A stretch of 34,133 nucleotides of DNA from an uncultured Capnocytophaga sp. (GCF_938029845.1 NZ_CALHGG010000126.1:1-34133), one strand, 5' to 3'; counted from the stretch's first letter, positions 6,285 through 15,370 are shown. Translations and numbers: made by a program. The notes: generated by a model not told the origin, from the letters alone.

Positions 6285-7278
6285 AAAACTTACTGAATAC
6301 GAAACTCAAAATTTTCTTGTCAAAGGCTTCTTTGTCTTTCTCGTTTAGAAACTGCGTTTTTATAGGTAGGTAATAGAGTTGGGGAAGAGCATTGCCAAAG
6401 CGTACATAGTCTTTTTCGGTAGTCAGTAGTTGCTCATGTTGGCTTAAGGAGGTGATTTCTTTTTCTGAAAAATGATGATGATCACTATAAGACAGATGGG
6501 TAAAGTGAGCTCCTTTGCCTTGCAAAAAGGACACCAAAGGGGTAGGGTTAGCTATACCTGTTACAAGGGTAAAGGGTGTAGAGAGAAAATCCTCCAAAGG
6601 TTGGCTTTCTCCTTCTCGACAAACCTCCTCCGCATAGGCAATACGGGTAAAGAAAACCTGCTGATGAGCAAGAGGTTGTAGCTGTTGTATGATTTTCTGT
6701 TGTGCCTCTTTGGATAAGTTAGGGCACTTGGTAACCAAGATAATCTGTGCCTTGCCTGCACGCGAGCGAATATCCCTAAGTGAGCCGACAGGCAGCAGGA
6801 AATCGTTGGTATAGAGCTGACTATAAGAGGTAAGTAGCAGGTTTAGCCCCGCTTGTACCTTGCGGTGTTGGAAAGCATCGTCTAAGAGAATCACCTGAAA
6901 GTGGGGGTGCTCAAGTAGCCGCTCGATTCCCTCTTGTCGGCTTTCGCATACGGCTATGGTTGCCTGTGGGAATTTGCGGTGATACTGGAAAGGTTCGTCA
7001 CCTAGGGTAAGAGCTGTAGCTGAAGTATCAGCGATAACAAAACCCTTGGTTTTCCTTCTATACCCACGACTAAGGACGGCTACCTGTTTCTCACCTAATA
7101 GGCGTATTAGGTACTCCACCATAGGAGTCTTACCTGTACCTCCTACTGCCAAATTACCTACACATAGGGTAGGGAAGGGGTAGCGCTTCGAGGGAAGCCA
7201 CCCCTTGTCATATAAGAAGTGTCGCAAACGTACCACTACTCCATAAAGAATAGTAAAAGGAAAAAGAAGGAAGCGCAT
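6283..7278 (-). CDS. lpxK: Tetraacyldisaccharide 4'-kinase
   Basis: LpxK adds the 4'-phosphate to the tetraacyldisaccharide 1-phosphate precursor of lipid A, using ATP, at the inner-membrane face. The 331-residue length is normal. An N-terminal membrane-binding hydrophobic helix (about 3-16) is followed by the Walker A loop VGGTGKTP (45-52), and the family-typical LDDAFQHR block lies in the middle (here Ala replaces the more usual Gly). The gene is the last of three minus-strand genes, 36 bases after the Gcr-family membrane protein gene, and may share its transcript. Lipid A made here would be monophosphorylated or further edited by genes outside the window. Identification is firm. Confidence 0.95.
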   Translation of the reverse strand: MRFLLFPFTILYGVVVRLRHFLYDKGWLPSKRYPFPTLCVGNLAVGGTGKTPMVEYLIRLLGEKQVAVLSRGYRRKTKGFVIADTSATALTLGDEPFQYHRKFPQATIAVCESRQEGIERLLEHPHFQVILLDDAFQHRKVQAGLNLLLTSYSQLYTNDFLLPVGSLRDIRSRAGKAQIILVTKCPNLSKEAQQKIIQQLQPLAHQQVFFTRIAYAEEVCREGESQPLEDFLSTPFTLVTGIANPTPLVSFLQGKGAHFTHLSYSDHHHFSEKEITSLSQHEQLLTTEKDYVRFGNALPQLYYLPIKTQFLNEKDKEAFDKKILSFVFSKF

Positions 7279-7314
7279 GAGAGTTTTGAATTTTGATTTT
7301 TCAGTTATCAGAGA

Positions 7315-9345
7315 CTAACCACCGACTTCTGATTTCTGACGGCTGGAAACCCTCCGAGGGAGAACAAAGCTCATAGGTGCTTTTTTAAAGTGTCTCCATA
7401 CGGCTTTGATAAGGGCAAATACTTCTGAATCAGGGATATTTCTAGAGCGGAAAGCTACCCAAAGAGAGAGCCCAAAGCTAACGATAAAGTTGATAAAACC
7501 TACGGTAACTAATCCAACAATAATCCATATCCACATGCTCCAAACTAAGTGGAAAGTAGCCCCATAAAGTCCCATGGCTATGTTTCCACTGACAAAAGTG
7601 ATGTGGCGTATATCCAAATCAAGGTCAAAGAAAGTTCCTATGGAGGCGGTGCTTCCCATGAATACCCCAAACCAAAAGTTGGACAGAATCCCTGGGCGCT
7701 TGTGGTCAAGCCAAGCAGCTAATTTTTTAGTTCTTTTTACTCCTAGGGCTCGTTTCAGTATAGGGTGTTCCTCTATACGGTAAGCGAATCGGTTGTGTTT
7801 CTGCTTATTGGAGACATTCCCTGCAATAATACCTGAGATAAAGAGGAATACTCCTGCAATGGCGGCATGAAAGATCAGTTTGGAGTGTATAGGAGAGGCA
7901 TCGGTGAGGAACTTATCCCAGCTGTGGGAGACGATATTCTTTCCCCAGATTTCTTCTATTCCCCATACAAGGAGCAAGGCAACGGCAAAGGCCATGATGA
8001 CATTCCCTACAAAGGCGATGAATTGCGAACGCCATAAGCGCGCGAAAAACTCGGCAAACTCGCTGTGTTTTTCCTCTTCCTTACATTGTTTTTTCATACC
8101 CTCTTCTACTACACGAGCTACCGTGGTAGCGGTCATGGAAGGCTGCTTGGTAGCCAGTGCAGACCCCGTTAGGTAGATAAGGATAAAGCCAAAGGCATAG
8201 TTCATACTATAGAGGAAGGCATGCCCAAAAGCACTAGTATGTGCCTCGTGCAATAGCGCTTTGAAGATACATAAGAATCCTACGATGAATCCTGCTCCAA
8301 GGCTGGCTCGGAGCATCTTGAGGTATTCCTTGGGGGTATCGGTGATATATTTTTCTCCTGTGGAGGCGTTGAACTGGGTAATTTCGTAGGTAACTGTTTG
8401 GGTACTTTCCTTGATAAAGGTACGAATATTATTCTTGTAACAGTTGTATTCTATCAGCTTGAGAGCCATGCAGATAGTGTTGTCAATCCTATCTCTTTTG
8501 CTGCTGACTACCAGTAGCTCTATAAGGGTTTTTACACGTAATAGCTGCTGGTTGAGGCGCAAGAGCCCTTGATTGACCCGCATGGTAATCCCATACTTGG
8601 AAGTATTCTTATAGGCTTGTTGTACGAAGTCCTGACATTGGCGGAAGAGCACCATTAGCTGTTTGTAGTTAAGGTTTTCCTCATTGAGGGGTTCACCTTG
8701 TAGAATACTCTCTCGCATGCTATCAAACTCTCTTTCAAAACTCAGAAAAGGACTTTCTAAATAGCTGTATTCAGGTACCATATGGATGATATCCGATTCC
8801 AAGGTACGCCCACTCATACGCTGCGTGATTAGTCCAATGGCCTCACAGAGCTGGGTAAGGCTGTTATTCTCATGTTTTTCTTGAGCAAAAAAATCTTTGA
8901 ATCCTAAAAGCTCAAAGAGTAGGCGAAACTCCTTACGGTCTATGCGCTCAATCCACTGATAATCCGTTTGTAGGTAGAACACTTGGTTGAGGATGTATTG
9001 TAAGGTATCTTTTTCAGGCTGAAAGGGAAGTATCTTGGCTGAGAGGCGCCTGTTGAGTTCGTAAAAGAAGCTAGAATCCTGTAAGATTCCCACTTCCGAA
9101 ATCATTCTGCCAAAATGGCGTTGGGTAAGCAAGTCTCCGATATATTGCCCCAATATCTTACATTGGGCAGGATTCTCCTGTAGATAGCCGATAAGCTCCA
9201 AAAGAGAGATACTATGGCTAGCCCGTTTGGGTCTGAAGTAACGCACCAAGTCATACAGCAGGAGAAAGCCTGTATGCTCGGGCACTACTCCATCCTTGAT
9301 ATGTGTATCAAATACTTCTTTTATACTATATTGTTTCTTTATCAT
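7315..9345 (-). CDS. Gcr-family 'site-specific recombinase' membrane protein (function unproven)
   Basis: A 676-residue protein matching the family named after gonococcal Gcr, annotated as 'site-specific recombinase'. The N-terminal half (1-335) is soluble and helical. The C-terminal half carries about six hydrophobic segments, for example around 345-395, 440-465, 490-515, 555-580 and 590-645. No serine- or tyrosine-recombinase active-site signature is visible, and a polytopic membrane protein is an odd recombinase, so the family name should not be taken as function. It sits between a BtrH-like gene and lpxK with gaps of about 35 bases, suggesting co-transcription and a possible envelope role. 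The start at 9345 has an AT-rich leader and no competing Met nearby. Confidence 0.75.
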   Translation of the reverse strand: MIKKQYSIKEVFDTHIKDGVVPEHTGFLLLYDLVRYFRPKRASHSISLLELIGYLQENPAQCKILGQYIGDLLTQRHFGRMISEVGILQDSSFFYELNRRLSAKILPFQPEKDTLQYILNQVFYLQTDYQWIERIDRKEFRLLFELLGFKDFFAQEKHENNSLTQLCEAIGLITQRMSGRTLESDIIHMVPEYSYLESPFLSFEREFDSMRESILQGEPLNEENLNYKQLMVLFRQCQDFVQQAYKNTSKYGITMRVNQGLLRLNQQLLRVKTLIELLVVSSKRDRIDNTICMALKLIEYNCYKNNIRTFIKESTQTVTYEITQFNASTGEKYITDTPKEYLKMLRASLGAGFIVGFLCIFKALLHEAHTSAFGHAFLYSMNYAFGFILIYLTGSALATKQPSMTATTVARVVEEGMKKQCKEEEKHSEFAEFFARLWRSQFIAFVGNVIMAFAVALLLVWGIEEIWGKNIVSHSWDKFLTDASPIHSKLIFHAAIAGVFLFISGIIAGNVSNKQKHNRFAYRIEEHPILKRALGVKRTKKLAAWLDHKRPGILSNFWFGVFMGSTASIGTFFDLDLDIRHITFVSGNIAMGLYGATFHLVWSMWIWIIVGLVTVGFINFIVSFGLSLWVAFRSRNIPDSEVFALIKAVWRHFKKAPMSFVLPRRVSSRQKSEVGG

Positions 9346-9379
9346 CTTATTTAAGTTTTGAATTGCTAACTACTAATAA

Positions 9380-10384
9380 CTAACCACTAATAACTTTCTT
9401 AAGCCTTTTGTAGAAAGCCTCTTCGCGTTGGGCAATTGTCAAGAGTCTTTGGGAAAGGTCTTCATAAGCGGCACGATGCGCTTGGTTGCGGTTCTTGTAT
9501 AAGCGTGCTACCTCTACGGCAAAATCACGCCAAAGATCGCCAATGGCAGTAATCTCTTGAGAACATTCCTTGAGGGTATTGTTTTTGAGTACTTCTGCGG
9601 CTTCCTCAAGGAAAGCTCCATAGATAAAGCGGAAGCCACCACCACCAGTGCCTATTTCCTCCTGCATACGAATCATTTGAGCAAGGTAGTGGTTGGTGAT
9701 TTTGACCCCTCGCTTGTCATACCAGCGCAATATATCTTTGCTTACCCATCTAATAGCCTTGACCCCTACGATAGGTACAGGGGCGAGCATCTTTTGGGAA
9801 GTTTCTTTGATGCCTTTGCGAATCGCTGTTTCCAAAGAGATATGTTTGGGCAGATGTGTAGGGAAGTACATATGTCCTTTGGGAGATAATACGCCTTTGG
9901 CAAAGCGTACCTTCTCAAGTTCTTGCGAGCTAAGTTTTGTGGGCTGCTCCATGACAGGATCACTGATAAGATAGGTGTCTCCCTCCTTGCCATATACTAC
10001 CAAGTTATGCGCATTGAAGTGAAAACGGTAAGCATCGGGGAAATAAGTTAGGTGATATACGCCCACTTGCAAGCCTACAGGAAAGCCTGTTTTTAGCTTC
10101 TCATCTAAGACTTGTTGTGCCTTCTTTGGTGAGGAAAACCGCTCACGCCTTACATGAAACCCCAGTCTACGTGCTACCTTGGAGAAAATATGTCCTGGCA
10201 TAGTGCGATAGCTGATAGCAGGTGCTTGATTGACTTTCAGCCAAGGAAAATAGAAGAATAGCAGTCCTGAACCAATCCCGAATATCATAGGCTCACTGAG
10301 TTTTAAGCCATAGTAATTCAGTAGGTTGGAAGCTACCCCATTTTCACAATGAGCAGATTGGTTATGTTGAAATTCTATTGACAT
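9380..10384 (-). CDS. BtrH N-terminal / DUF4872-type protein (cysteine-protease-like fold)
   Basis: A 334-residue protein resembling the BtrH N-terminal domain joined to a DUF4872-type C-terminal part. BtrH is the acyltransferase that moves a side chain from an acyl carrier protein onto an aminoglycoside in butirosin synthesis; stand-alone relatives are widespread and mostly unstudied. The likely Cys-His pair of the papain-like fold is Cys13 (in AHCENG) and His126 (in NAHNLVV), with Asp142 in SDP shortly after. The C-terminal 120 residues are helical. It is the first of three minus-strand genes leading to the Gcr-like protein and lpxK. Acyl transfer or an amidase/peptidase activity is possible; the substrate cannot be told from the sequence. 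Confidence 0.7.
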   Translation of the reverse strand: MSIEFQHNQSAHCENGVASNLLNYYGLKLSEPMIFGIGSGLLFFYFPWLKVNQAPAISYRTMPGHIFSKVARRLGFHVRRERFSSPKKAQQVLDEKLKTGFPVGLQVGVYHLTYFPDAYRFHFNAHNLVVYGKEGDTYLISDPVMEQPTKLSSQELEKVRFAKGVLSPKGHMYFPTHLPKHISLETAIRKGIKETSQKMLAPVPIVGVKAIRWVSKDILRWYDKRGVKITNHYLAQMIRMQEEIGTGGGGFRFIYGAFLEEAAEVLKNNTLKECSQEITAIGDLWRDFAVEVARLYKNRNQAHRAAYEDLSQRLLTIAQREEAFYKRLKKVISG

Positions 10385-10403
10385 ATACTGAAGATAAGGC
10401 AGG

Positions 10404-10411
10404 CAAAAATA
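10404..10411 (-). promoter_or_regulatory. Promoter core ahead of the BtrH-like gene
   Basis: TATTTTTG on the minus strand fits TAnnTTTG, 20 bases before the ATG at 10384. No good TTTG is seen at the -33 distance, so it is a weaker match. Confidence 0.45.
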
Positions 10412-10482
10412 CGAAAAAAATCTTGGATATGAGAGAAAGTAATATTGGTTTTTTTTAGAGATTTTTTTTTGAACACTAAGAT

Positions 10483-10514
10483 TTTGCTTGTATCTGTAAA
10501 ATATAGTATCTTTG
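10483..10514 (+). promoter_or_regulatory. Promoter of the MBL-acyltransferase-trmH-RNase H operon
   Basis: TTTG (10483-10486), 20 bases, TATCTTTG (10507-10514): a near-ideal Bacteroidota promoter, 34 bases before the ATG at 10549. Confidence 0.75.
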
Positions 10515-10548
10515 CAACTTTAAAAAAAGCGTCTTTACTTATACGAAA

Positions 10549-11190
10549 ATGCTTACATTACAGCAATTTACATTTAATCCATTTTCTGAAAATACTTATA
10601 TATTGTACAGCCCACAAGGCAGGGCTTTCCTTATAGACCCAGGTTGTATCACTCATTCGGAAGAGGTAAAGCTCCGAGATTTTATCAAGGAAAAGGGGCT
10701 TATTATAGAGAAAATCCTTCTGACACATGCTCATATAGATCATGTTTTTGGTCTTCAATGGGCATGTGATACATTCTCCTTGCCTGTGCATCTGCATACG
10801 AATGAGAAAGAAATCTTGGAACGAAACCCCTTGGATGGTCGCCTTTTTGGTTTTGATTTTCCCGAATTTAACGGAGATTATATTTTTATAGATGAGCATA
10901 CCCTCCTTCACTTGGAGGATACCCCCATTGCCATACGTTTCGTGCCAGGACACTCACCAGGAAGTATAGCTTTTTATATAGAAAGCCAAGACATGGTCAT
11001 CTCAGGTGATGCGCTCTTTCGCAGAAGTATAGGCCGTACAGACCTCTATAAGGGGGATTACGACCAACTCCTTACCAGTATCCGCACCCAACTGCTCACT
11101 CTACCTGAACAAACCCAAGTATATAGTGGACATGGCATGCCCACTACCATAGGAGAAGAGAAACGTCTCAATCCTTTTTTACAAGCATAA
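10549..11190 (+). CDS. MBL-fold metallo-hydrolase (glyoxalase II-like)
   Basis: A 213-residue metallo-beta-lactamase-fold hydrolase of the short glyoxalase II/YcbL type. The complete binuclear metal set is visible: THAHIDH at 59-65, His135 in PGHSPGS, Asp154 in SGDALF and His195 in SGHG. It lacks the C-terminal helical domain of true glyoxalase II, so the natural thioester or other substrate is uncertain. There is no signal peptide, so it is cytoplasmic. It is the first gene of a four-gene operon with gaps of 2-5 bases and has its own good promoter. The ATG at 10549 is preferred over an in-frame-unrelated upstream reading because it follows the promoter at the right distance. Confidence 0.9.
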   Translation: MLTLQQFTFNPFSENTYILYSPQGRAFLIDPGCITHSEEVKLRDFIKEKGLIIEKILLTHAHIDHVFGLQWACDTFSLPVHLHTNEKEILERNPLDGRLFGFDFPEFNGDYIFIDEHTLLHLEDTPIAIRFVPGHSPGSIAFYIESQDMVISGDALFRRSIGRTDLYKGDYDQLLTSIRTQLLTLPEQTQVYSGHGMPTTIGEEKRLNPFLQA

Positions 11191-11195
11191 CAAAA

Positions 11196-12347
11196 ATGAA
11201 ACAAACCACTTCACGATTAATTTTTATAGATATCATTAGGGCCTTTGCTATTTGTATGATGCTCGAAGGGCATTTTATAGATGGCTTATTGGCTCCTGAG
11301 TATCGTGATGAAAATAATCTTCTTTTTGCCACTTGGCACTATATCAGAGGAATGACTGCTCCCGTATTTTTTACAGTTTCGGGCTTTATCTTTACCTATT
11401 TACTTATCAAGGAGCAGAATCCAGCCAAAATGGGATGGAATCATGTACGCGTACAGAAAGGAGTGAGGCGTGGGATCAACCTAATCATCATTGCTTACCT
11501 GCTACGAGCCAACATATTTAACCTTTTTACCCCAGGTTATACTGATATGAATGTTAGGTGTGTAGACGTACTTCATTGCATAGGTCTCTCCCTGCTCTTT
11601 CTTATAGCTTTCTACCTGCTTACTTATAAGCGGAAAAGTCGCTTGCGGATGTCACTTATTATGCTGGGGACAACCTTTGTTGCCTTCTTCTTTGAGCCTA
11701 TATATAATCACCTGAATTATCAATACTTACCTATATTTATAGCCAATTATTTTACCAAAGTCAATGGCTCTGTATTTACCATTTTTCCTTGGTTTGGTTA
11801 TGCTTCTTTAGGGGGATTTCTAGGCTTTTTGTTCTATAAAAACCGAGAAAATCCTAACCTGTATCGCAATTCTATAGTGTGGTATATCGTTTTGGGTATT
11901 ATATTCCTAACTTTTCCTTATTGGATGGGGAAAATAGGTGATCTCTCACAGATATACTCCCTACAACTTATCACTCATGGGGACTATCTGATAAAGCGTA
12001 TAGGGAATGTGCTGCTCTTCTTTGCCCTTTTTATGATTCTTCGCAATGTAATCACCTCTCCAACATTGCAGAAAATAGGACAAAACACCCTTTCTATCTA
12101 TGTGATTCATTATATACTCCTCTATGGAAGCTTTACAGGTATGGGGCTTTATAGCTTCTTCCATAATCAGCTCACGCCATGGCAAGCTATAATAGGAGCG
12201 ATTCTCTTTGTATTGATAACTATATTGCTTACCTTTTTGTATATTAGCAAGGAGGCTTTTATAGATGAAAAAATAGATCTTATAAAGGCAAAAATATATC
12301 AAGTTTTCAAGAAAATAGGGATGCTTTTTGTAAAACAGAAATACTAA
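11196..12347 (+). CDS. Multi-pass membrane acyltransferase-family protein
   Basis: A 383-residue membrane protein with about ten hydrophobic helices. The N-terminus, with FIDIIRAFAICMMLEGHFID at 9-28, resembles the first helix of the heparan-alpha-glucosaminide acetyltransferase/DUF1624 and acyltransferase-3 families, which carry a basic residue and His in this region. It is followed by FFTVSGFIFTYLL, typical of these proteins. Such enzymes move acyl groups across the membrane onto sugars, lipids or glycans. The substrate is unknown, and the choice between the two families is not settled. It begins 5 bases after the MBL gene and ends 4 bases before trmH, so it is translated from the same operon mRNA. 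A basic, lysine-rich C-terminal tail is probably cytoplasmic. Confidence 0.7.
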   Translation: MKQTTSRLIFIDIIRAFAICMMLEGHFIDGLLAPEYRDENNLLFATWHYIRGMTAPVFFTVSGFIFTYLLIKEQNPAKMGWNHVRVQKGVRRGINLIIIAYLLRANIFNLFTPGYTDMNVRCVDVLHCIGLSLLFLIAFYLLTYKRKSRLRMSLIMLGTTFVAFFFEPIYNHLNYQYLPIFIANYFTKVNGSVFTIFPWFGYASLGGFLGFLFYKNRENPNLYRNSIVWYIVLGIIFLTFPYWMGKIGDLSQIYSLQLITHGDYLIKRIGNVLLFFALFMILRNVITSPTLQKIGQNTLSIYVIHYILLYGSFTGMGLYSFFHNQLTPWQAIIGAILFVLITILLTFLYISKEAFIDEKIDLIKAKIYQVFKKIGMLFVKQKY

Positions 12348-12351
12348 AACA

Positions 12352-13011
12352 ATGACGGAAGAACAACGATTACTCACTTATTTAGAAGACTTTATTACCC
12401 AGGAGCGCAAGGAGCGGTTTACTGAGATTCTTGCCAATAGAACCCAACACTTTACCGTAGCCATAGAGGATGTTTTCCAGATGCACAATGCCAGTGCTGT
12501 GATTCGTACTTGTGAGGTTTTTGGTGTGCAGACAGCACATATGATAGAGGAGAAATATGGCAAGCGATTAGATGCCAAAATAGCTATGGGTGCTGAGAAA
12601 TGGGTAACCACTCAACGATATGCCGAGGTGCAACCTTGTATAGATACCCTAAGAGCACAGGGTTACCAGATTGTAGCGACCCTGCCTACTCCTACGGCGG
12701 TACCCTTACAAGAGTTTGATATAACCCCCAAAAGTGCGTTCTTCTTTGGAACAGAAAGGGATGGTCTTTCCCAACAGGTAATCTCCCAAGCCGATGCTTA
12801 CTTGACCATTCCAATGGTTGGCTTCACCGAGAGCCTTAATATCTCCGTCAGTGTGGCTATCATTCTCCAATACCTGACTACCAAGCTACGCGCTTCAGAT
12901 CTCAATTGGCGACTTTCTGAAGAGGAGCAGCTATTATTGCGCTTACAATGGACAAAAAATTCCATTCGTAGCCTTACCGATGTGTTATCTCGTTATTATT
13001 CTCTCAAATAA
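12352..13011 (+). CDS. trmH: tRNA (guanosine(18)-2'-O)-methyltransferase
   Basis: A SPOUT-class enzyme that methylates the 2'-OH of G18 in the D-loop of tRNA with S-adenosylmethionine. The 219 residues show the three family motifs: Asn46 and Arg52 in MHNASAVIRTCEVFG, Glu135 in FFFGTERDGLS, and the knot motif PMVGFTESLNISVSVAI at 154-170. The start MTEEQRLLTYLEDFI is typical of TrmH rather than of the rRNA-modifying RlmB. It lies third in the operon, 4 bases after the acyltransferase gene and 2 bases before RNase H. Confidence 0.9.
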   Translation: MTEEQRLLTYLEDFITQERKERFTEILANRTQHFTVAIEDVFQMHNASAVIRTCEVFGVQTAHMIEEKYGKRLDAKIAMGAEKWVTTQRYAEVQPCIDTLRAQGYQIVATLPTPTAVPLQEFDITPKSAFFFGTERDGLSQQVISQADAYLTIPMVGFTESLNISVSVAIILQYLTTKLRASDLNWRLSEEEQLLLRLQWTKNSIRSLTDVLSRYYSLK

Positions 13012-13013
13012 TT

Positions 13014-13637
13014 ATGGCAAAGAAATACTATACTGTATGGGAAGGTTATAATATAGGTGTCTTTTCCTCTTGGGAGGAGTGTAAGAAGAATATATCTGGC
13101 TATCCAACCGCCAAATATAAGTCTTTTCCTACCAAAGAGCAAGCTCAAAAGGCACTCAATGAGAACTATTGGGAGCACGTAGGGAAGAAAAATACACCTG
13201 CTCCACTACTTCCGAGTGGAACAGCGCCTTATGATACCCATAGCATTGCTGTAGATGCGGCTTGTAGTGGCAACCCAGGTACCATGTATTATCGTGCCAT
13301 AGACCTTTCCACAGGGGCGGTTTATTTCTCTCAAGGTCCTTTTTTAAGGGCTACCAATAATATAGGGGAGTTCTTGGCCATAGTGCATGCCTTGGCGCAG
13401 TTATCCCTCTCTGGGGATACTCGCACGATCTATTCCGACAGTAAAATAGCTATCTCGTGGGTAAAACAAAAGAGATGCAAGACCAAACTCCCTTTGGAAG
13501 CCGCCAATAAGAAAGTCTTTGAACTGATAGAACGTGCCGAAAAGTGGTTACATACCCATACTTATAGTAATCCTATTCTCAAGTGGGAGACCCAACTTTG
13601 GGGAGAAATTCCCGCTGATTATGGTAATAAAAAATAA
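13014..13637 (+). CDS. Ribonuclease H with N-terminal viroplasmin (RNA/DNA hybrid-binding) domain
   Basis: A 207-residue type 1 RNase H that cuts the RNA strand of RNA-DNA hybrids, as at primers and R-loops. Residues 3-48 form the viroplasmin/hybrid-binding domain (KKYYTVWEGYNIGVFSSW, then the SGYPTAKYKSF block) known from eukaryotic RNase H1. After a linker comes the catalytic domain from about 76, with acidic residues Asp81 (VDAACSGNPG), Glu119 (NNIGEF) and Asp142 (YSDSKIA); the fourth acidic residue near the C-terminus is less certain. It is the last gene of the operon. This domain fusion is common in Bacteroidota. A hairpin follows immediately. Confidence 0.9.
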   Translation: MAKKYYTVWEGYNIGVFSSWEECKKNISGYPTAKYKSFPTKEQAQKALNENYWEHVGKKNTPAPLLPSGTAPYDTHSIAVDAACSGNPGTMYYRAIDLSTGAVYFSQGPFLRATNNIGEFLAIVHALAQLSLSGDTRTIYSDSKIAISWVKQKRCKTKLPLEAANKKVFELIERAEKWLHTHTYSNPILKWETQLWGEIPADYGNKK

Positions 13638-13662
13638 TGAGCCAATTAGCTAATTAGCTCAT
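13637..13662. terminator. Hairpin between convergent RNase H and glyS genes
   Basis: ATGAGC and GCTCAT arms enclose the palindrome AATTAGCTAATT with one mismatch. The position between convergent genes suggests a two-way terminator, but no strong T-run follows. The core resembles an AT-rich motif seen between genes of the 24-33 kb array. Confidence 0.5.
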
Positions 13663-13682
13663 TGACTCATTCATAAATAGGC

Positions 13683-15350
13683 TTATTTATTCAGTTTTCT
13701 AAGCCATTGGTTCATATCTACTTCCTTAAGGATAAGCTCTCTAAGGGCAGAAATAGGTACACGTTGTTGCTCCATGGTATCACGGTGGCGTAGGGTAACG
13801 GTGTTGTCCTCCTTGGATTGGTGATCCACCGTAATACAGAAAGGCGTGCCTACGGCATCCTGCCTACGATAACGACGACCTATTGCATCTTTCTCATCAT
13901 ACGCTACATTAAAGTCATATTTCAAATCATTGAAGATCTGCAAAGCAAGCTCAGGCAACTCATCTTTCTTGAGCAAAGGCAATACCGCTACTTTGGTAGG
14001 GGCAAGTACGAAAGGTAAGCGCAATACAGTACGTGTTTCCCCATCCTCAAGGGTTTCTTCTTGTAGACTGTGGGAGAAGATAGCCAAGAATAAGCGGTCA
14101 AGCCCCACAGATGTCTCCAATACATAGGGAACATAACTCCTATTTTCTTCAGGGTCAAAATATTGTAGTTTCTTACCGGAATATTTCTCATGGTTGCCCA
14201 AGTCAAAATCAGTACGAGAGTGAATACCTTCTAATTCCTTGAACCCAAATGGGAAGCGGAATTCTATATCACAAGCAGCATCGGCATAGTGTGCCAATTT
14301 CTCATGGTCATGGAAGCGGTAGTTTTCAGCGCCCAAGCCCAAGGAAAGGTGCCAATTGAGGCGGGTCTTTTTCCAATGCTCATACCATTCTTGTTGGGTA
14401 CCAGGTTTGATAAAGAACTGCATTTCCATTTGTTCGAACTCACGCATACGGAAGATAAACTGACGAGCCACAATCTCATTGCGGAAAGCCTTTCCTGTTT
14501 GAGCAATTCCAAAAGGAATCTTCATACGTCCTGTCTTCTGTACATTGGAGAAATTGACAAATATCCCCTGAGCTGTTTCTGGACGTAGATACAAGTCCAT
14601 GGCTCCTTCGGAAGTAGCGCCGAGCTTGGTGCCGAACATGAGGTTGAATTGCTTTACCTCTGTCCAGTTCTTAGTGCCAGAAATAGGACAAACGATTTCC
14701 AAATTTTCAATAAGTGTTTTTACACCAGCTAAGTCCTCTTTTTCAAGCAATTTACCCAAGAAGTCTAGGGTAGTGTAGGCTTTATGTAGTTTTTTGAAAA
14801 TTTTGTCATACATATCTAGTTTTGTTTCCCCATCTTTGGCTTCTGATAAATAGAAAGCCTTAAAAGAATCATAATCTTTTAATCCGGGTCCATTTTCAAT
14901 GAAAAGCTTCATTAAACCATTAAAAAAAGACCTACACTCATTAAAATCATTGAAATCATTGACGTCTAATTTCTTTTTAAGTTTTAAAAATTCTTTTTCG
15001 GCCTCATTTTCTATTTTCGCTACATAGTCCTCCACCAGAGTATCGGCACGGTAGCGTTTTTTAGAATCCTTGTTGTCAATAAGGGGGTCGTTGAAGGCAT
15101 CCACATGACCTGATGCCTTCCAAGTGGTGGGGTGCATGAAGATAGCTGCATCTATCCCTACGATATTTTCATGGAGTTGTACCATTGCTTTCCACCAGTA
15201 TTCACGGAGGTTTTTCTTAAGTTCTACCCCATTTTGTGCGTAATCATATACGGCACTTAGCCCGTCATAGATCTCACTTGAAGGAAAAATATAACCATAT
15301 TCCTTGGCATGTGAGATTACTTTTTTGAAAATGTCTTCTTGATTTGCCAT
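13683..15350 (-). CDS. glyS: Glycine--tRNA ligase (single-chain, class II)
   Basis: A dimeric alpha-type class II synthetase that charges tRNA-Gly. Motif 2 is plain at residues 289-307 (FRNEIVARQFIFRMREFEQ), preceded by RPETAQGIF. GLDRLFLAIF is motif 3, and the anticodon-binding domain (APTKVAVLPLLKK onward) makes up the last 110 residues. At 555 residues it is about 40 longer than the usual Bacteroidota enzyme of about 515. The extra length lies between residues 113 and 190, in a lysine- and phenylalanine-rich stretch whose DNA is AT-rich and has a small tandem duplication (ND-FND-FN). That part replaces the helical insertion of relatives and does not touch the catalytic motifs. The start ATG follows a promoter core by 20 bases. 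Confidence 0.95.
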   Translation of the reverse strand: MANQEDIFKKVISHAKEYGYIFPSSEIYDGLSAVYDYAQNGVELKKNLREYWWKAMVQLHENIVGIDAAIFMHPTTWKASGHVDAFNDPLIDNKDSKKRYRADTLVEDYVAKIENEAEKEFLKLKKKLDVNDFNDFNECRSFFNGLMKLFIENGPGLKDYDSFKAFYLSEAKDGETKLDMYDKIFKKLHKAYTTLDFLGKLLEKEDLAGVKTLIENLEIVCPISGTKNWTEVKQFNLMFGTKLGATSEGAMDLYLRPETAQGIFVNFSNVQKTGRMKIPFGIAQTGKAFRNEIVARQFIFRMREFEQMEMQFFIKPGTQQEWYEHWKKTRLNWHLSLGLGAENYRFHDHEKLAHYADAACDIEFRFPFGFKELEGIHSRTDFDLGNHEKYSGKKLQYFDPEENRSYVPYVLETSVGLDRLFLAIFSHSLQEETLEDGETRTVLRLPFVLAPTKVAVLPLLKKDELPELALQIFNDLKYDFNVAYDEKDAIGRRYRRQDAVGTPFCITVDHQSKEDNTVTLRHRDTMEQQRVPISALRELILKEVDMNQWLRKLNK

Positions 15351-15370
15351 AGTTCTGAATTAATGAAGTG

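Noticed and set aside
7315..9345. Mobile element based on the 'site-specific recombinase' family name
   Set aside because: No inverted repeats, no recombinase catalytic motifs, and the neighbours are housekeeping genes.
13637..13662. Insertion-sequence end or attachment site between RNase H and glyS
   Set aside because: The palindrome is short and no transposase or target duplication is present; a terminator-like hairpin is enough.
14264..14588. Readings antisense to or out of frame with glyS
   Set aside because: They are shadow frames of a highly conserved synthetase.
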